Shown piece by piece: positions 1 to 9,193 of a stretch of 56,486 bases of DNA. The position numbers were made by a program, and so were the translations under genes. The DNA is taken from positions 1 to 56,486 of the forward strand of contig NZ_AUMT01000001.1 of the NCBI RefSeq assembly GCF_000430825.1, in the 5' to 3' direction. The first letter of the stretch is position 1. The number at the start of each line of letters is the position of its first letter. This DNA is from Chryseobacterium daeguense DSM 19388. Its GTDB lineage: Bacteria; Bacteroidota; Bacteroidia; Flavobacteriales; Weeksellaceae. The notes beneath the pieces are model-generated. The model had not been told where the DNA came from. It saw only the letters and a program-made list of their open reading frames with translations, and ran no database searches.

Positions 1-2055
1 CAGAAAGTGACAGGAAAATTACCCAATCTTTCAACAACAGAAATTTCCGGCGAATTTGAAATCATCATCGGAACTTTTGGCACAAATAAATTGATTGATA
101 AACTTATATCCTCAAAAAAAATCAATGCCAAAGATTTAAAAGGAAAATGGGAAAGTTTCGTGATAACAACGGTAGAAAATCCAAAATCTAAATCCAAAAA
201 ACAGCTTATCATTGCCGGAAGCGACAGAAGAGGAACGATTTACGGAATCTATGAATTATCAAGACAATTAGGGGTTTCTCCATGGTATTACTGGAATGAT
301 GTCCCTGTTCAGAAACGTTCTTCGGCGTATGTTGTTCCTGGGTATTATGCTTCAGGTGAGCCTAAAGTAAAGTATCGCGGTATTTTCATTAATGATGAAG
401 AACCTGCTTTCGGAACCTGGGCAAGAACCAAATTCGGAGGCATCAACAGCAAAATGTATTCACACATGTTTGAGCTTCTCCTTCGTCTCAGAGCCAATTA
501 TTTGTGGCCTGCAATGTGGGGGAAAGCCTTTAACGAAGATGATCCGCTTAATCCGAAAGTTGCCGATGAATACGGAATCGTTATGGGGACTTCTCACCAC
601 GAGCCGATGATGCGGGCTCAGAAAGAATGGGGAAATCATAGAAAAGAATACGGAAACGGTGAATGGAATTACCACACCAATAAAGAAGGTCTCCTGAAAT
701 TTTGGGAAGATGGATTCAGCCGGAACAAAAATTATGATAATCTCGTGACAATGGGAATGCGTGGAAACGGCGACGAACCGATGAGCGACCTGGGAAGTGC
801 GGAAGCCAATTTCAAATTATTGGAGCAAATTATGCTTGACCAGAGAAAAATTATTCAGAAAGTAACAAAAAAACAGGCTAAAGAAACACCTCAGCTTTGG
901 GCTTTATACAGTGAAGTTTTAGATTACTACGATCAGGGAATGAAAGTTCCGGACGATATGACGATTCTACTTTGTGATGACAATTGGGGAAATGTCCGCC
1001 GATTGCCTTACCTCAATGGCAAAAAACATCCTGGAGGTTACGGAATGTACTACCACGTTGATTTACATGGCGCGCCAAGAGCCTACCAATGGCTGAATAT
1101 GGCGCAGATTCCGCACATGTGGGAACAGCTGCAGCTGACTTACAGTTATGGAGTAGATAAAATCTGGATCTTGAATGTCGGAGATCTAAAACCAAATGAA
1201 TATCCAATGGATTTCTTCCTGAATATGGCGTGGAATCCAACTTCTTTTACACAGGAAAATCTGGATTATTACTCGGTGAAATTTGCAGAAGATCAATTTG
1301 GAAAAAATAATGCCAAAGAAATTGCAGAAATCATCAACCTGTATTGTAAATATAATTCAAGAGTTTCCGCGGAAATGATGAATCACAAAACATATAATCT
1401 TCAAAGTGGGGAGTTTTTGCAAGTAAGAGATGCTTATCTGGCTTTGGAGACGAGGGCTTTGAGACAGTTTATGATTTTGGATAAGACCTACCAAGATACG
1501 TACAAACAGATTATTTTACATCCGGTTCGTGCAATGGCCAATCTCTACGACATGTATTACGCCGTTGCAATGGATCATAAATTGGCAGAAGAAAAAGATC
1601 AGAAAGCAAATTATTGGGCAGATTATGCCGATGAATGTTTCACCAGAGATGCCGAATACACCAAAGATTACAACCTGAATATCTCCGGAGGAAAATGGAA
1701 TCATATGATGGATCAGACGCACATTGGCTACAAATCCTGGGACGAACCCAAAGAAGGAAACATTAAGCCAACCGTTTACAGAATCACTCCTGCAGAAGCA
1801 AAAACCGGAGGGTATATTTTTGAAGAGAAGAATGGCGTAGTGACTATGGAAGCTGAACATTTCTTGGATGTTAAAGCTCCTGCCAATACAAAATGGACGG
1901 TTATTCCGGATTTGGGAAGAACACTTTCCGGAATTTCCTTAATGCCTTACACCGAAAAAACAAACGGATCAGCTATTAGTTATCAGTTTAAATTAAAAAA
2001 TAATCCTTCCATGGAGTTGCTACCTTTGTTAGGACAGGATTCTTATACTCTTTAA
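1..2055 (+). CDS. GH115 alpha-glucuronidase, truncated at both ends
   Basis: The reading frame is open from the first base, so the 5' end lies outside the window. The protein reads as glycoside hydrolase family 115, which removes (4-O-methyl)glucuronic acid from xylan side chains. Family-like segments are DRRGTIYGIYELS, GTSHHEPMMRAQKEW, GMRGNGDEPM and ILNVGDLKPNEYPMDFF. Family members are usually above 800 aa. Here the frame follows the family as far as the ISYQFKLKNN segment, then gives an unrelated tail of about 17 residues and stops. The C-terminal domain is therefore missing, and an IS3-type remnant lies just downstream, which suggests an old insertion at about 2010. Whether the truncated enzyme works cannot be told. 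Confidence 0.85.
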   Translation, partial: QKVTGKLPNLSTTEISGEFEIIIGTFGTNKLIDKLISSKKINAKDLKGKWESFVITTVENPKSKSKKQLIIAGSDRRGTIYGIYELSRQLGVSPWYYWNDVPVQKRSSAYVVPGYYASGEPKVKYRGIFINDEEPAFGTWARTKFGGINSKMYSHMFELLLRLRANYLWPAMWGKAFNEDDPLNPKVADEYGIVMGTSHHEPMMRAQKEWGNHRKEYGNGEWNYHTNKEGLLKFWEDGFSRNKNYDNLVTMGMRGNGDEPMSDLGSAEANFKLLEQIMLDQRKIIQKVTKKQAKETPQLWALYSEVLDYYDQGMKVPDDMTILLCDDNWGNVRRLPYLNGKKHPGGYGMYYHVDLHGAPRAYQWLNMAQIPHMWEQLQLTYSYGVDKIWILNVGDLKPNEYPMDFFLNMAWNPTSFTQENLDYYSVKFAEDQFGKNNAKEIAEIINLYCKYNSRVSAEMMNHKTYNLQSGEFLQVRDAYLALETRALRQFMILDKTYQDTYKQIILHPVRAMANLYDMYYAVAMDHKLAEEKDQKANYWADYADECFTRDAEYTKDYNLNISGGKWNHMMDQTHIGYKSWDEPKEGNIKPTVYRITPAEAKTGGYIFEEKNGVVTMEAEHFLDVKAPANTKWTVIPDLGRTLSGISLMPYTEKTNGSAISYQFKLKNNPSMELLPLLGQDSYTL

Positions 2056-2064
2056 CTTTAATGT

Positions 2065-2220
2065 AATGAAAAAAGTTAGAAAAAATTACAGTTTAGAAAT
2101 CGAAGATTCGAGGGAGTCAATTTAAGATTTAAGCAGTTTCATTAAGTGAGCAAAGAGGTAATGTTTCTTCAGTAGCCGAGGAGCTTGGAATCTGTAAAGA
2201 GAGTTTGTTGAGGTTAGTTT
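2065..2220 (+). pseudogene. IS3-type orfA transposase remnant
   Basis: An ATG is followed by MKKVRKNYSLE, then the frame breaks. Another frame continues with a segment resembling the helix-turn-helix of IS3-family OrfA proteins (QRGNVSSVAEELGI). Stop codons and frameshifts interrupt it and no OrfB remains. It is a decayed insertion-sequence fragment lying between the broken GH115 gene and the AraC regulator. The rest of the gap up to 2356 shows no gene. Confidence 0.6.
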
Positions 2221-2356
2221 ATTTTATATTTAATATTAAAACTCATAATTTAGATAAGGATTCTACTGGTACTGTTAAGCATATAATCACCTATCTTTGA
2301 GCTAAACAAAAGTTTGTATTTTTAACACAAGCGTTCTATTGTAAAAATTTTCAAAG

Positions 2357-3223
2357 ATGGTAACAGCCGCTCAAATTAAAACGTATCATTTTCTGCCACA
2401 TAAATACGGGGCGGAATTATTGTTGGATCTTGGACGTATTGAAACATTGAAGAATTATGTACTAGACCGCACTGTACATCAGCTCAGTTTTTACGAAATT
2501 GTTTTCATCGAAGAAGGATCGGGAACACTTTCACTGAATGGAACGATAATGTCTATAACTCCCGGAATCATCATTTTTATCAGTCCCGGGCAGGTTCGCC
2601 GCTGGGAAATTGAAGAAAAGATAAAAGGCTATACGCTGTTCTTTGAAAAAGATTTTCTTCACCTCTTCTTTTCAGATGAGCTGTTTCTGTACCGGTTTCA
2701 ATACTTTCATCAGTATTCTCATCCCGCTGATATAAAGATCGATCAAGCGTCATTTGGAAAATGCCTTGAGCTTTTACGGGAAATAGAACGGGAGTTCAGA
2801 CAAATTCAGAATGACAGCAATCATTTGATCCGGTCAGTACTTTATCAGTTACTTATCATTCTCAACCGCTATTATGCTCGGATCTATAACGTTCAGCGGG
2901 ACACTTACATCCATGCAGACTTCTACAGATTCCGCTCTTTACTGGAAAAGAAATTTTTAGAAGATCAAACTGTTGAAGACTATACTAAAATGCTTAATGT
3001 AAGTTCTGGGTTCCTTAATAAAATCTGTAGGCAATTCAGCGGATTATCAGCACAGCAAATGATTCATCACAAACTCATTTCAGAAATAAAGAAAGCGTTG
3101 CACCAGAATAAATCTGCAAAAGAGATCTGCTATGAATTTGGATTTTCAGATCCTTCCAACTTTAACCGTTTTTTCAAAAAATTTACCCATACCACACCTT
3201 TGCAATACCGAAAGAATAGATGA
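2357..3223 (+). CDS. AraC family transcriptional regulator
   Basis: A 288-aa cytoplasmic regulator. The N-terminal ~120 residues look like the cupin-type sensing domain of AraC proteins (GSGTLSLNGTIMSITPGIIIFISPGQ). The C-terminal ~100 residues carry two helix-turn-helix motifs, ending in the family signature EICYEFGFSDPSNFNRFFKKF followed by TTPLQYR. The effector is unknown. It lies upstream of two secreted-protein genes and a hydrolase on the same strand, which it might control, but no operator was identified. Confidence 0.9.
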   Translation: MVTAAQIKTYHFLPHKYGAELLLDLGRIETLKNYVLDRTVHQLSFYEIVFIEEGSGTLSLNGTIMSITPGIIIFISPGQVRRWEIEEKIKGYTLFFEKDFLHLFFSDELFLYRFQYFHQYSHPADIKIDQASFGKCLELLREIEREFRQIQNDSNHLIRSVLYQLLIILNRYYARIYNVQRDTYIHADFYRFRSLLEKKFLEDQTVEDYTKMLNVSSGFLNKICRQFSGLSAQQMIHHKLISEIKKALHQNKSAKEICYEFGFSDPSNFNRFFKKFTHTTPLQYRKNR

Positions 3224-3295
3224 ATTGACAATTTTGATTATAAAATGACCATTTTGTAAGATACGAATGTTCCTAAATTTGTCAAAAAAAGGGAA

Positions 3296-4348
3296 ATGAT
3301 AAAATCTGTAACATTTAGTCTTCTATTTTTTCTAATGAACCTGTTTTGTGTAAAGGCAGAACAATTATATGTTAATCCCCTGACCGGCAATGATATAAAT
3401 TCGGGAACAAATACACAACCTCTGAAGTCGCTTTCAGAAGCCGCCAGACGCGTTAATCTAAATAAAGACCAGGGAGAAACAACAATCATTCTTTCAGAAG
3501 GTACTCACCTGATCACCGAAACAGTCATTTTTAACAATAATAAATATACTTTTACCAACCGTCTAACGATCCGTGCTGAAGTGATGCCCGATGATGCAGA
3601 CTGGACACCGAAAAAAATGCCGGTCGTTATGACCGTTGTACCTCCTGAGCCTGGTGTGGGGGGAGAAGAAGCGAGAGGCATTCAACCCGAGGTAAGCCAT
3701 GTTACCATTGCAGGTCTGCGGTTTACAGGAAGCCCCGATTATACGTATCTCGATGCCAATAATTTGCGCCGTTCATACCCCATCTGGCGCGATGGAAAAA
3801 AACTGAACGATCTGCTTGTAACACAATGTCTGTTTGCCGGGAATGCAGATGTACTGCCTTTACATGTAGGAGTGATCGCCAATGGCTATGGTTTAGTTAT
3901 TGACCATTGTGTTTTCTTCAACTGTAAAATTCCTGTTGTCTTCTGGAAAAATGAAGGGAAGAACGGCATTCGCAGTGCTATGCAATATTCGTTGGTCTAT
4001 GGCGGCTATTTTGCAGGGGTCTGGACTACCCAAGGGACCAACGGTGATGACTTCGACTTTCATCATAACATTATCGCCAACACCAGCACAGTGTGGATCA
4101 GGGAAAAAGGAAGTGCACGCCGGTATAAGGCTTCTGACTGTATTTTTGTGAATTATAATAAACTGGCAGGATACGGAAGTGGGCCGTTGAGCGACAGTAT
4201 TCCCACTCCTACCGATTTTCTGGAAATGAAAAACGTACAGACTACCGGAAACGTGATCATTGAAAAAGATCAGAGTAAACGCAATTATCTACAATTGGCA
4301 GAAGGTTCATTGGGTTCGAATCTAAATGCCGGACTTTTTAAAAGATAA
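3296..4348 (+). CDS. Secreted right-handed beta-helix protein
   Basis: A 350-aa protein with an N-terminal signal peptide (MIKSVTFSLLFFLMNLFCVKA). The mature start, LYVNPLTGNDINSGTNTQPL, is typical of secreted parallel beta-helix proteins of the pectate-lyase-like superfamily, and repeated short strands follow (VTIAGLRF, LLVTQCLF, LVIDHCVFF, FDFHHNII). Such proteins bind or cleave acidic polysaccharides. No catalytic set can be assigned, so activity is unknown. It is 73 bp downstream of the AraC gene and followed after 42 bp by another exported protein. Confidence 0.75.
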   Translation: MIKSVTFSLLFFLMNLFCVKAEQLYVNPLTGNDINSGTNTQPLKSLSEAARRVNLNKDQGETTIILSEGTHLITETVIFNNNKYTFTNRLTIRAEVMPDDADWTPKKMPVVMTVVPPEPGVGGEEARGIQPEVSHVTIAGLRFTGSPDYTYLDANNLRRSYPIWRDGKKLNDLLVTQCLFAGNADVLPLHVGVIANGYGLVIDHCVFFNCKIPVVFWKNEGKNGIRSAMQYSLVYGGYFAGVWTTQGTNGDDFDFHHNIIANTSTVWIREKGSARRYKASDCIFVNYNKLAGYGSGPLSDSIPTPTDFLEMKNVQTTGNVIIEKDQSKRNYLQLAEGSLGSNLNAGLFKR

Positions 4349-4390
4349 GTTGTAATCATAACAGTCATAAACTCATTAATAGTAACAAGT

Positions 4391-5065
4391 ATGAAAAAAT
4401 TAAGAACAATCTTATTTCTTTTCCTATTAGTCTCAGAAAGTGCATACAGCCAAAAAATAATTTTAGACAAAAGCAATCTTGTACCTCATAAAGTTTCTAT
4501 GCAAATGGTAAACCTGAAAGGTAAAAAAGTTGTTAGGGTCGTAAAAGACAGTGCGGTGAAAGAAGCGGACGAACCTACATTTGTTAAAATAAAGAATACA
4601 AAATTCAAAAATGGTAGTATCGAAGTAGAAGTTCTAAGCCGGCTGCTCCCTACGGCTGCTCCCACCGACCGTGGGTTTATTGGATTGGCATTCAGGATTG
4701 ACGACATGAATTCCAAATTTGAATCCATATATATACGCCCAGCGAATGGTAGAGCCGAAGATCAGGTGAGGCGCAATCATTCGATTCAATACTTTTCTTA
4801 CCCAAATTTTAAATACGACCGCCTTAGAAGAGAGGATCCAGAGAAATATGAGTCGTATGCTGATATGGGCCTGGATGAATGGATCACCATAAAAATTGAA
4901 GTGAAAGGCAGCCAGGCTAAGCTTTTTTTAAATAAGAACAAATACCCTTGCCTTATCGTGAATGACCTTAAACAAGGCTCGGATGCGACGGGCGGCGTAG
5001 GCTTATTTGTCGATGTAGGAACAGATGGCTATTTTCGAAATCTGAAAATTAACCCTTCAAAATGA
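4391..5065 (+). CDS. Secreted lectin-fold (concanavalin-like) protein
   Basis: A 224-aa protein with a signal peptide (MKKLRTILFLFLLVSESAYS). The body has the pattern of a laminin-G/concanavalin-like beta sandwich of the DUF1080 kind: FKNGSIEVEV near residue 75, then RGFIGLAFRI, WITIKIEV, AKLFLNK and GGVGLFVDVGTDGYFRNLKI at the C-terminus. It is likely exported and carbohydrate-binding or hydrolytic, but no catalytic residues are evident. Its neighbours also suggest glycan handling. The fold call is by pattern only. Confidence 0.65.
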   Translation: MKKLRTILFLFLLVSESAYSQKIILDKSNLVPHKVSMQMVNLKGKKVVRVVKDSAVKEADEPTFVKIKNTKFKNGSIEVEVLSRLLPTAAPTDRGFIGLAFRIDDMNSKFESIYIRPANGRAEDQVRRNHSIQYFSYPNFKYDRLRREDPEKYESYADMGLDEWITIKIEVKGSQAKLFLNKNKYPCLIVNDLKQGSDATGGVGLFVDVGTDGYFRNLKINPSK

Positions 5066-5206
5066 TGCTAAATACTTTATACAAATATTTATGCCGCTAC
5101 GCAATACAAAACCCCTGAAGGTACACTGCTGTAAAATACCTCATTTGCAGATGATCTCTTTAAAAATCCATACCAAACATATGGGATAATAAAAAACAAA
5201 ATATAT

Positions 5207-6208
5207 ATGAAGGCTTTTTTTAAATGGATTAAACGGATAGGATTAGGCTTAGTTACATTGGTTATATTATTGCTTATTGCAGGATTTATCTTTGAAAGGA
5301 TATCCCGAAATGATGCTGAAAAAATCAAACCCGACGGCAATTTTGTGGAAGTTGACAATCACCGGTTGCATTATTACAAAAAAGGAAATGGAGGGCCGAC
5401 TGTTGTTTTTGAAACGGCATTCGATCCTGCCGGACATTTGCAATGGTACCATATTCAACAAAAGTTACCTATTTCTTACACCAGTTTTTCATATGACAGG
5501 TCAGGAATATTATGGAGCGAACGTGGCCAGAATCCAAAATCAGGTGAAAAGATGGCTGAAGAACTGCATCTCCTGCTCGAAAAATCCAACGTACCCAAGC
5601 CTTATATTCTGGTTGGACATTCGTTTGGAGGAACACTTGTCCGGTTTTTCGTCAATCAGTATCCTCAAGATGTTGCAGGCGTAATATTGGTGGATAGTCA
5701 ATGTCCTGATTATAAAAAATATCTATCACCGGAACTGTTCAAAATGGTCAATCAGGGATTGCCAGGTGGTTTTTTGAAATTTGCCAATGCTTTTGGTTTG
5801 GCAAGATTAATGTTTAAAGGTATGTTTCCTGCTGAAAAACAATATAAATATCAAAATTCCATCATGCCCGCTTTGCTTTATAAAAGTGCAGATGCGGTGT
5901 TGGAAGAACAGGATCACATGAGTTCTGTAAAAAAAGAAGCGGCAAAAATAAAGTCTTTCGGTAATATCCCTCTTTTGGTACTGACCGCTGCAGATCCAAA
6001 GCGTTATGATTCTTCTATTAAAGACAAAAAATTAAAACTAGAAATGATCAATGTGTGGGATAAAATGCAAAAAGATTTTTTACTTTTTTCAACAGACAGC
6101 AAACAAATTTTAGTTCCCAATAGTGGTCATTATATCAATCAGGATAACCCAAAAGTAGTTGAAAACGCAATCAATCAAATGGTGAGTAAAATATTACATC
6201 AAAAATAA
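5207..6208 (+). CDS. Membrane-anchored alpha/beta hydrolase
   Basis: A 333-aa protein with an N-terminal membrane segment (residues ~12-30) and an alpha/beta hydrolase domain. The nucleophile elbow GHSFGG places Ser139. The acid is probably Asp263 (TAADPKRY) and the histidine His308 (PNSGHYIN). VVFETAF before the core and YDRSG near residue 98 also fit. The substrate is unknown. The 141 bp upstream contain a short open stretch (frame KTPEGTLL then stop) that could be an eroded gene, with nothing recognisable. Confidence 0.85.
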   Translation: MKAFFKWIKRIGLGLVTLVILLLIAGFIFERISRNDAEKIKPDGNFVEVDNHRLHYYKKGNGGPTVVFETAFDPAGHLQWYHIQQKLPISYTSFSYDRSGILWSERGQNPKSGEKMAEELHLLLEKSNVPKPYILVGHSFGGTLVRFFVNQYPQDVAGVILVDSQCPDYKKYLSPELFKMVNQGLPGGFLKFANAFGLARLMFKGMFPAEKQYKYQNSIMPALLYKSADAVLEEQDHMSSVKKEAAKIKSFGNIPLLVLTAADPKRYDSSIKDKKLKLEMINVWDKMQKDFLLFSTDSKQILVPNSGHYINQDNPKVVENAINQMVSKILHQK

Positions 6209-6391
6209 GTTGCGATTTGTACAGGGTTCAAGGTTAGAAATTTTATTGAGCTTTTTACATTAGTGAAAATATCAACCTCAATTACCGCTTTCGCTAAGCC
6301 TAAACGTTATAGGTAATTTTTAAAAGTAACAAAATGATTAGAAAACTGTGCATTATCATACTGTTTTTAATGTTCACTCAATTAAAATCAA

Positions 6392-6426
6392 AATGGCACC
6401 AACTGTCTTTTGTTGGCGCCATTTTT
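6392..6426 (+). terminator. Rho-independent terminator
   Basis: The stem aatggcaccaac pairs with gttggcgccatt across a short loop and is followed by a run of T. It lies downstream of the hydrolase gene, overlapping the signal-peptide stub. Confidence 0.65.
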
Positions 6427-6572
6427 CCTCTGTACCCGTAACCGAAGAGATATCGAAACATTTAGTAGAAGATTTAGAAAGAATTGTAGCATTAAATTGT
6501 GCTATAACAATAGATTCGCTACAAATTAAGAGAGGGTTTTCTTAGCCATAGAAAGATACCGGAAATAAAAGA

Positions 6573-6595
6573 GGAGACCTTTTCGGTCTCCCTTT
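6573..6595 (+). terminator. Terminator-like hairpin
   Basis: A perfect 7-bp stem (ggagacc/ggtctcc) with a ttttc loop, followed by a weak ctttcc tail. It lies near the IS481 boundary and could stop transcription from the left. Confidence 0.45.
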
Positions 6596-6734
6596 CCGTA
6601 TACCTAAAAGCCTATTGCTGGCATGAGCTTCGCTCGCAGTCTTCGGCAAGAGATTTCACTCTTTTCTCGGCTGTTCCCCAGCAGAGCCTACTTCCTCTTG
6701 GACTTTGAGACTAAATTAGTATTTTTTGTCTTAT

Positions 6735-7759
6735 GTAATTTAAATAGGTATAATTTCTGGGCAATATTTCTTCATTTGAGTCCCAAAATTGAGCAGTAAC
6801 ATCAGGCTGAATAGGGATAAGATGTTCCAACGACTGTAATTTTCCCAAGGCGTTTTTCCATTCAAAGAAGAGTGTGGTCTTTTCTTATTGTAAAACTCCT
6901 GCCATTCAATAGCTAAAGCCTTTAAATCTAGATCTGAATCAGATAAATCCACTAGCGACCGGAATTCTGATTTATCGGTCTGTTGGGTTCTTTCTACTTT
7001 ACCATTTAAATGAGGGGATCTGGGCTTGATGGGTCTGTATTTGATAAAATGTTCATGCAGCTCATATTGGAAGGAGTAATTAAAAAATTCCGTACCCCAA
7101 TCGGTTTGAATATGCTGTAAAGGAAAATAGAATGTATTCAAAATTTCACCTAAAAAATGTATCGTAGTTTCTGCTTTTTTATTAGGGTAAACTCTAATAA
7201 CTTTCATTCTTGTGCAGTCATCAATAGCTGTAAATTGATAAGCCTTACTCCTGATTTTAGTAACATCTAGCTGAACTCTATCCCCTGGAACTTCTTTGCT
7301 GTATCTTTTGTAATCAGATTTTTTACGTCTTTTTACTACAGGATTAACTTTGTGTTTAAAGAGTACCCGCCAAACAGTCATTGCAGATAATGAAGTTCCC
7401 GTTCTGAGTAGATGGGTTGAGATTCTTGCAGCTCCCCATCTTTTTTTCTCTCTTAAATCAAGGATAATAGATTCAGTTTCTTTTGTAACCTTAGTATTGG
7501 TAAGGGTTTTAGGACGTCTTGACTTATCTGACAGTCCTTGTTCTCCTTCTTCTTTATACCTTTTTATCCATCGGTGAAGTGTTGATCTTGCAATTCCACA
7601 ACGTAAAGCCGTTTTCGTTACAGACCCCGATTCTAAATAGATTTTGAGCCAATCTTTACGAGCCTTGACTTGCTGTTGCTGTTTATTCATGGATAAAGGT
7701 TTTAAACTTTACACCATAAATTTAAGTCATTTTTGTAGCGGATCTATTGATACTTTACA
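6735..7759 (-). mobile_element. IS481-family insertion sequence, ~1.02 kb
   Basis: A single transposase gene fills the element. Proposed ends both begin TGTAA reading inwards (tgtaatttaaatag at 6735; complement of the right end, tgtaaagtatcaatag). The IS481 family commonly has TGT ends and about 1 kb length. The terminal match is imperfect and no convincing target duplication was seen, so the boundaries are approximate. Confidence 0.6.
6740..7690 (-). CDS. IS481-family transposase
   Basis: A 316-aa DDE transposase. An N-terminal helix-turn-helix (residues ~20-60, TKTALRCGIARSTLHRW) is followed by the integrase core. The acidic residues can be placed at Asp142 (VQLDVTKI), Asp197 (QTDWGTEF) and Glu233 (GKVERTQQ), with the family-typical FYNKKRPHSSLNGKTP near the end. 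No frameshift is visible, so the element could be active. It is transcribed leftward, opposite to the flanking genes. Confidence 0.9.
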   Translation of the reverse strand: MNKQQQQVKARKDWLKIYLESGSVTKTALRCGIARSTLHRWIKRYKEEGEQGLSDKSRRPKTLTNTKVTKETESIILDLREKKRWGAARISTHLLRTGTSLSAMTVWRVLFKHKVNPVVKRRKKSDYKRYSKEVPGDRVQLDVTKIRSKAYQFTAIDDCTRMKVIRVYPNKKAETTIHFLGEILNTFYFPLQHIQTDWGTEFFNYSFQYELHEHFIKYRPIKPRSPHLNGKVERTQQTDKSEFRSLVDLSDSDLDLKALAIEWQEFYNKKRPHSSLNGKTPWENYSRWNILSLFSLMLLLNFGTQMKKYCPEIIPI

Positions 7760-7982
7760 ATTAAATAATCTTGGCATGTGACCAAGACGAGCTTATCTTC
7801 TAACACTTTTAGAGATGATTTAAGTAGATTGTGTGAAATTTTACAAGAATTGCAAAGCTGATCTTGTCTGTAAGTTTTATTATAAGCTAACTTTTTATAT
7901 TGTAACGATACTTTTCTAGAAATACTCAGAAAGAGTAGCAGCTAGCACTATTCAATTCTCTCTGTAGCATTACATATTGTTA

Positions 7983-8335
7983 CTAGTTTTCCCATTTACC
8001 TGAAAAATATGTTTTCGTAAAATGTTCTTTTCTTAAAACTGGCACTTTTGGCAAATTTATCAAGATGATATTTTCAGTATCAACTATTGCTACGATTCGA
8101 TATAGATTTTTTGTTCAAGTAGGAATTCCACCATGCCCGTGAATGCCTTTTTAGCAATGCCATTTTTTTGCTCCAAATACGATATTGTAATTAATATCTC
8201 TATTCTTTTATGATAAAGATCAAGTTTGATTGCGCAATCTCCAATCAGTTTACCTGTCTGAGTGTAATCAATATCATGCTGTGCCCATTCTCCCGATTTA
8301 CCGAAAGACTTTGAGGAATTGTCTAAAATTAATGT
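7983..8335 (-). pseudogene. GNAT acetyltransferase pseudogene
   Basis: Reading leftward, one frame gives GEWAQHDIDYTQTGKLIGD, then EILITISYLEQKNGIAKKAF and MVEFLLEQKIY. This is the RimJ/RimL-type GNAT core, including the acetyl-CoA-binding loop. A one-base shift near 8095-8105 moves the rest into another frame (RIVAIVDTEN ... YFSGKWEN, stop at 7983). The N-terminus is also lost. It is a dead gene, not in any long open frame. The 7760-7982 stretch shows nothing else I can identify. Confidence 0.7.
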
Positions 8336-8418
8336 TGTATTTTGAGTTTTTGAATTATATCATTTTACTATTAATTAACAACATATATCAGTTGATGCTT
8401 TAATTTTAAGTAGAAATA

Positions 8419-8585
8419 TTAAGAAATATTGGATAGAAAATTTTTATTTTTCGAATTAATTCTATATTGTGATGGAGAGATACCTGTATACTTTAAAAAG
8501 ATTTTATTTAAGTAGCTTTTATCTGAAAAGCCGAATTCGTCAGCTATTTCACTGACACGCATATTGCTATTTTTAAGTCGATACC
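8419..8585 (-). pseudogene. AraC regulator C-terminal fragment
   Basis: Leftward frame: MRVSEIADEFGFSDKSYLNK followed by IFLKYTGISPSQYR and a stop at 8419. This is the second helix-turn-helix and C-terminus of an AraC-family protein. The gene is cut at about 8585, where the traM fragment begins on the other strand, so this is a recombination or insertion breakpoint. Confidence 0.7.
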
Positions 8586-8586
8586 G

Positions 8587-9178
8587 GTACGTTCCAATGT
8601 TGTTTCCTCATTATACAGAGACCAGTCGGATAGTGCTTTTGTCGCAGGTTTGAATCAGAATCGATTTTATGACAGTCAAAATGATTCAGAAAACTTAGTT
8701 CAAACAAAAAACGCAATAAGAGGTGTGGTCTATGAAACTAAGACTTTGGTCAATGAAAGTACATTATCTAAGGCTTTCAGAAGCGATGAAAGTCGGAAGA
8801 GCTGAAATTCCAGCGGGGAGCTTACTGATTGCAGTAAGCAAATTTCAGGGTGGGAGGCTTCAGTTAAAAATATCTTCCATTCAATCTCAAGATAATATCT
8901 ATTCTGTAGAAATCAATGTTTATGACACTGACGGTCAGATGGGATTGTATGTTCCTTATTCAGCGGAGCAGAATGCGGTAAGCGACATTGTAGCTAATAT
9001 GAGCCAGACTTCCGGTACCAATATTATGGTGGCCCAATCAGCAGGACAACAGATTGCAGCTGATCTGAGCAGGGGAGTAGTACAGGGATTGTCGGGCTAT
9101 TTTCAGAAAAGAGTCAGACAATTGAAAGTAACTGTAAAAGCTGGCCATCAGGTCTTACTCTTATCTAAAAATAACTAA
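8587..9178 (+). pseudogene. traM: traM fragment, 5'-truncated and frameshifted
   Basis: The C-terminal half of the Bacteroidetes conjugative-transposon protein TraM, part of the type IV transfer apparatus. Up to about 8768 the frame reads VVSSLYRD, FVAGLNQNRFYDS and IRGVVYETKTLVNESTL. It then shifts by one base and continues as LRLSEAMKVGRAEIPAGSLL, YDTDGQMGLYVPYS and KVTVKAGHQVLLLS to the stop. The N-terminal half is absent. It is followed after 15 bp by traN, the usual tra order. Confidence 0.75.
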
Positions 9179-9193
9179 TCAAAAAAAATAAAA

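Larger units (their letters stand above)
6209..6734. other. Degenerate intergenic stretch with a signal-peptide stub
   Basis: A 526-bp gap. At 6334-6441 a 35-codon frame begins with a signal-peptide-like segment (MIRKLCIIILFLMF) but is cut short and overlaps a terminator hairpin, so it is probably the 5' stub of a lost gene. A frame ending at 6545 (LERIVALNCAITIDS) could be the 3' end of another. Two hairpins are listed separately. I recognise no family here; it reads as eroded DNA beside the insertion sequence. Confidence 0.4.

Noticed and set aside
6348..6545. 65-codon frame as a gene
   Set aside because: It spans a terminator hairpin, has no recognisable domain, and overlaps a signal-peptide stub in another frame.
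6735..7759. Target-site duplication of the IS481 element
   Set aside because: The flanks do not match convincingly, so the element ends are only approximate.
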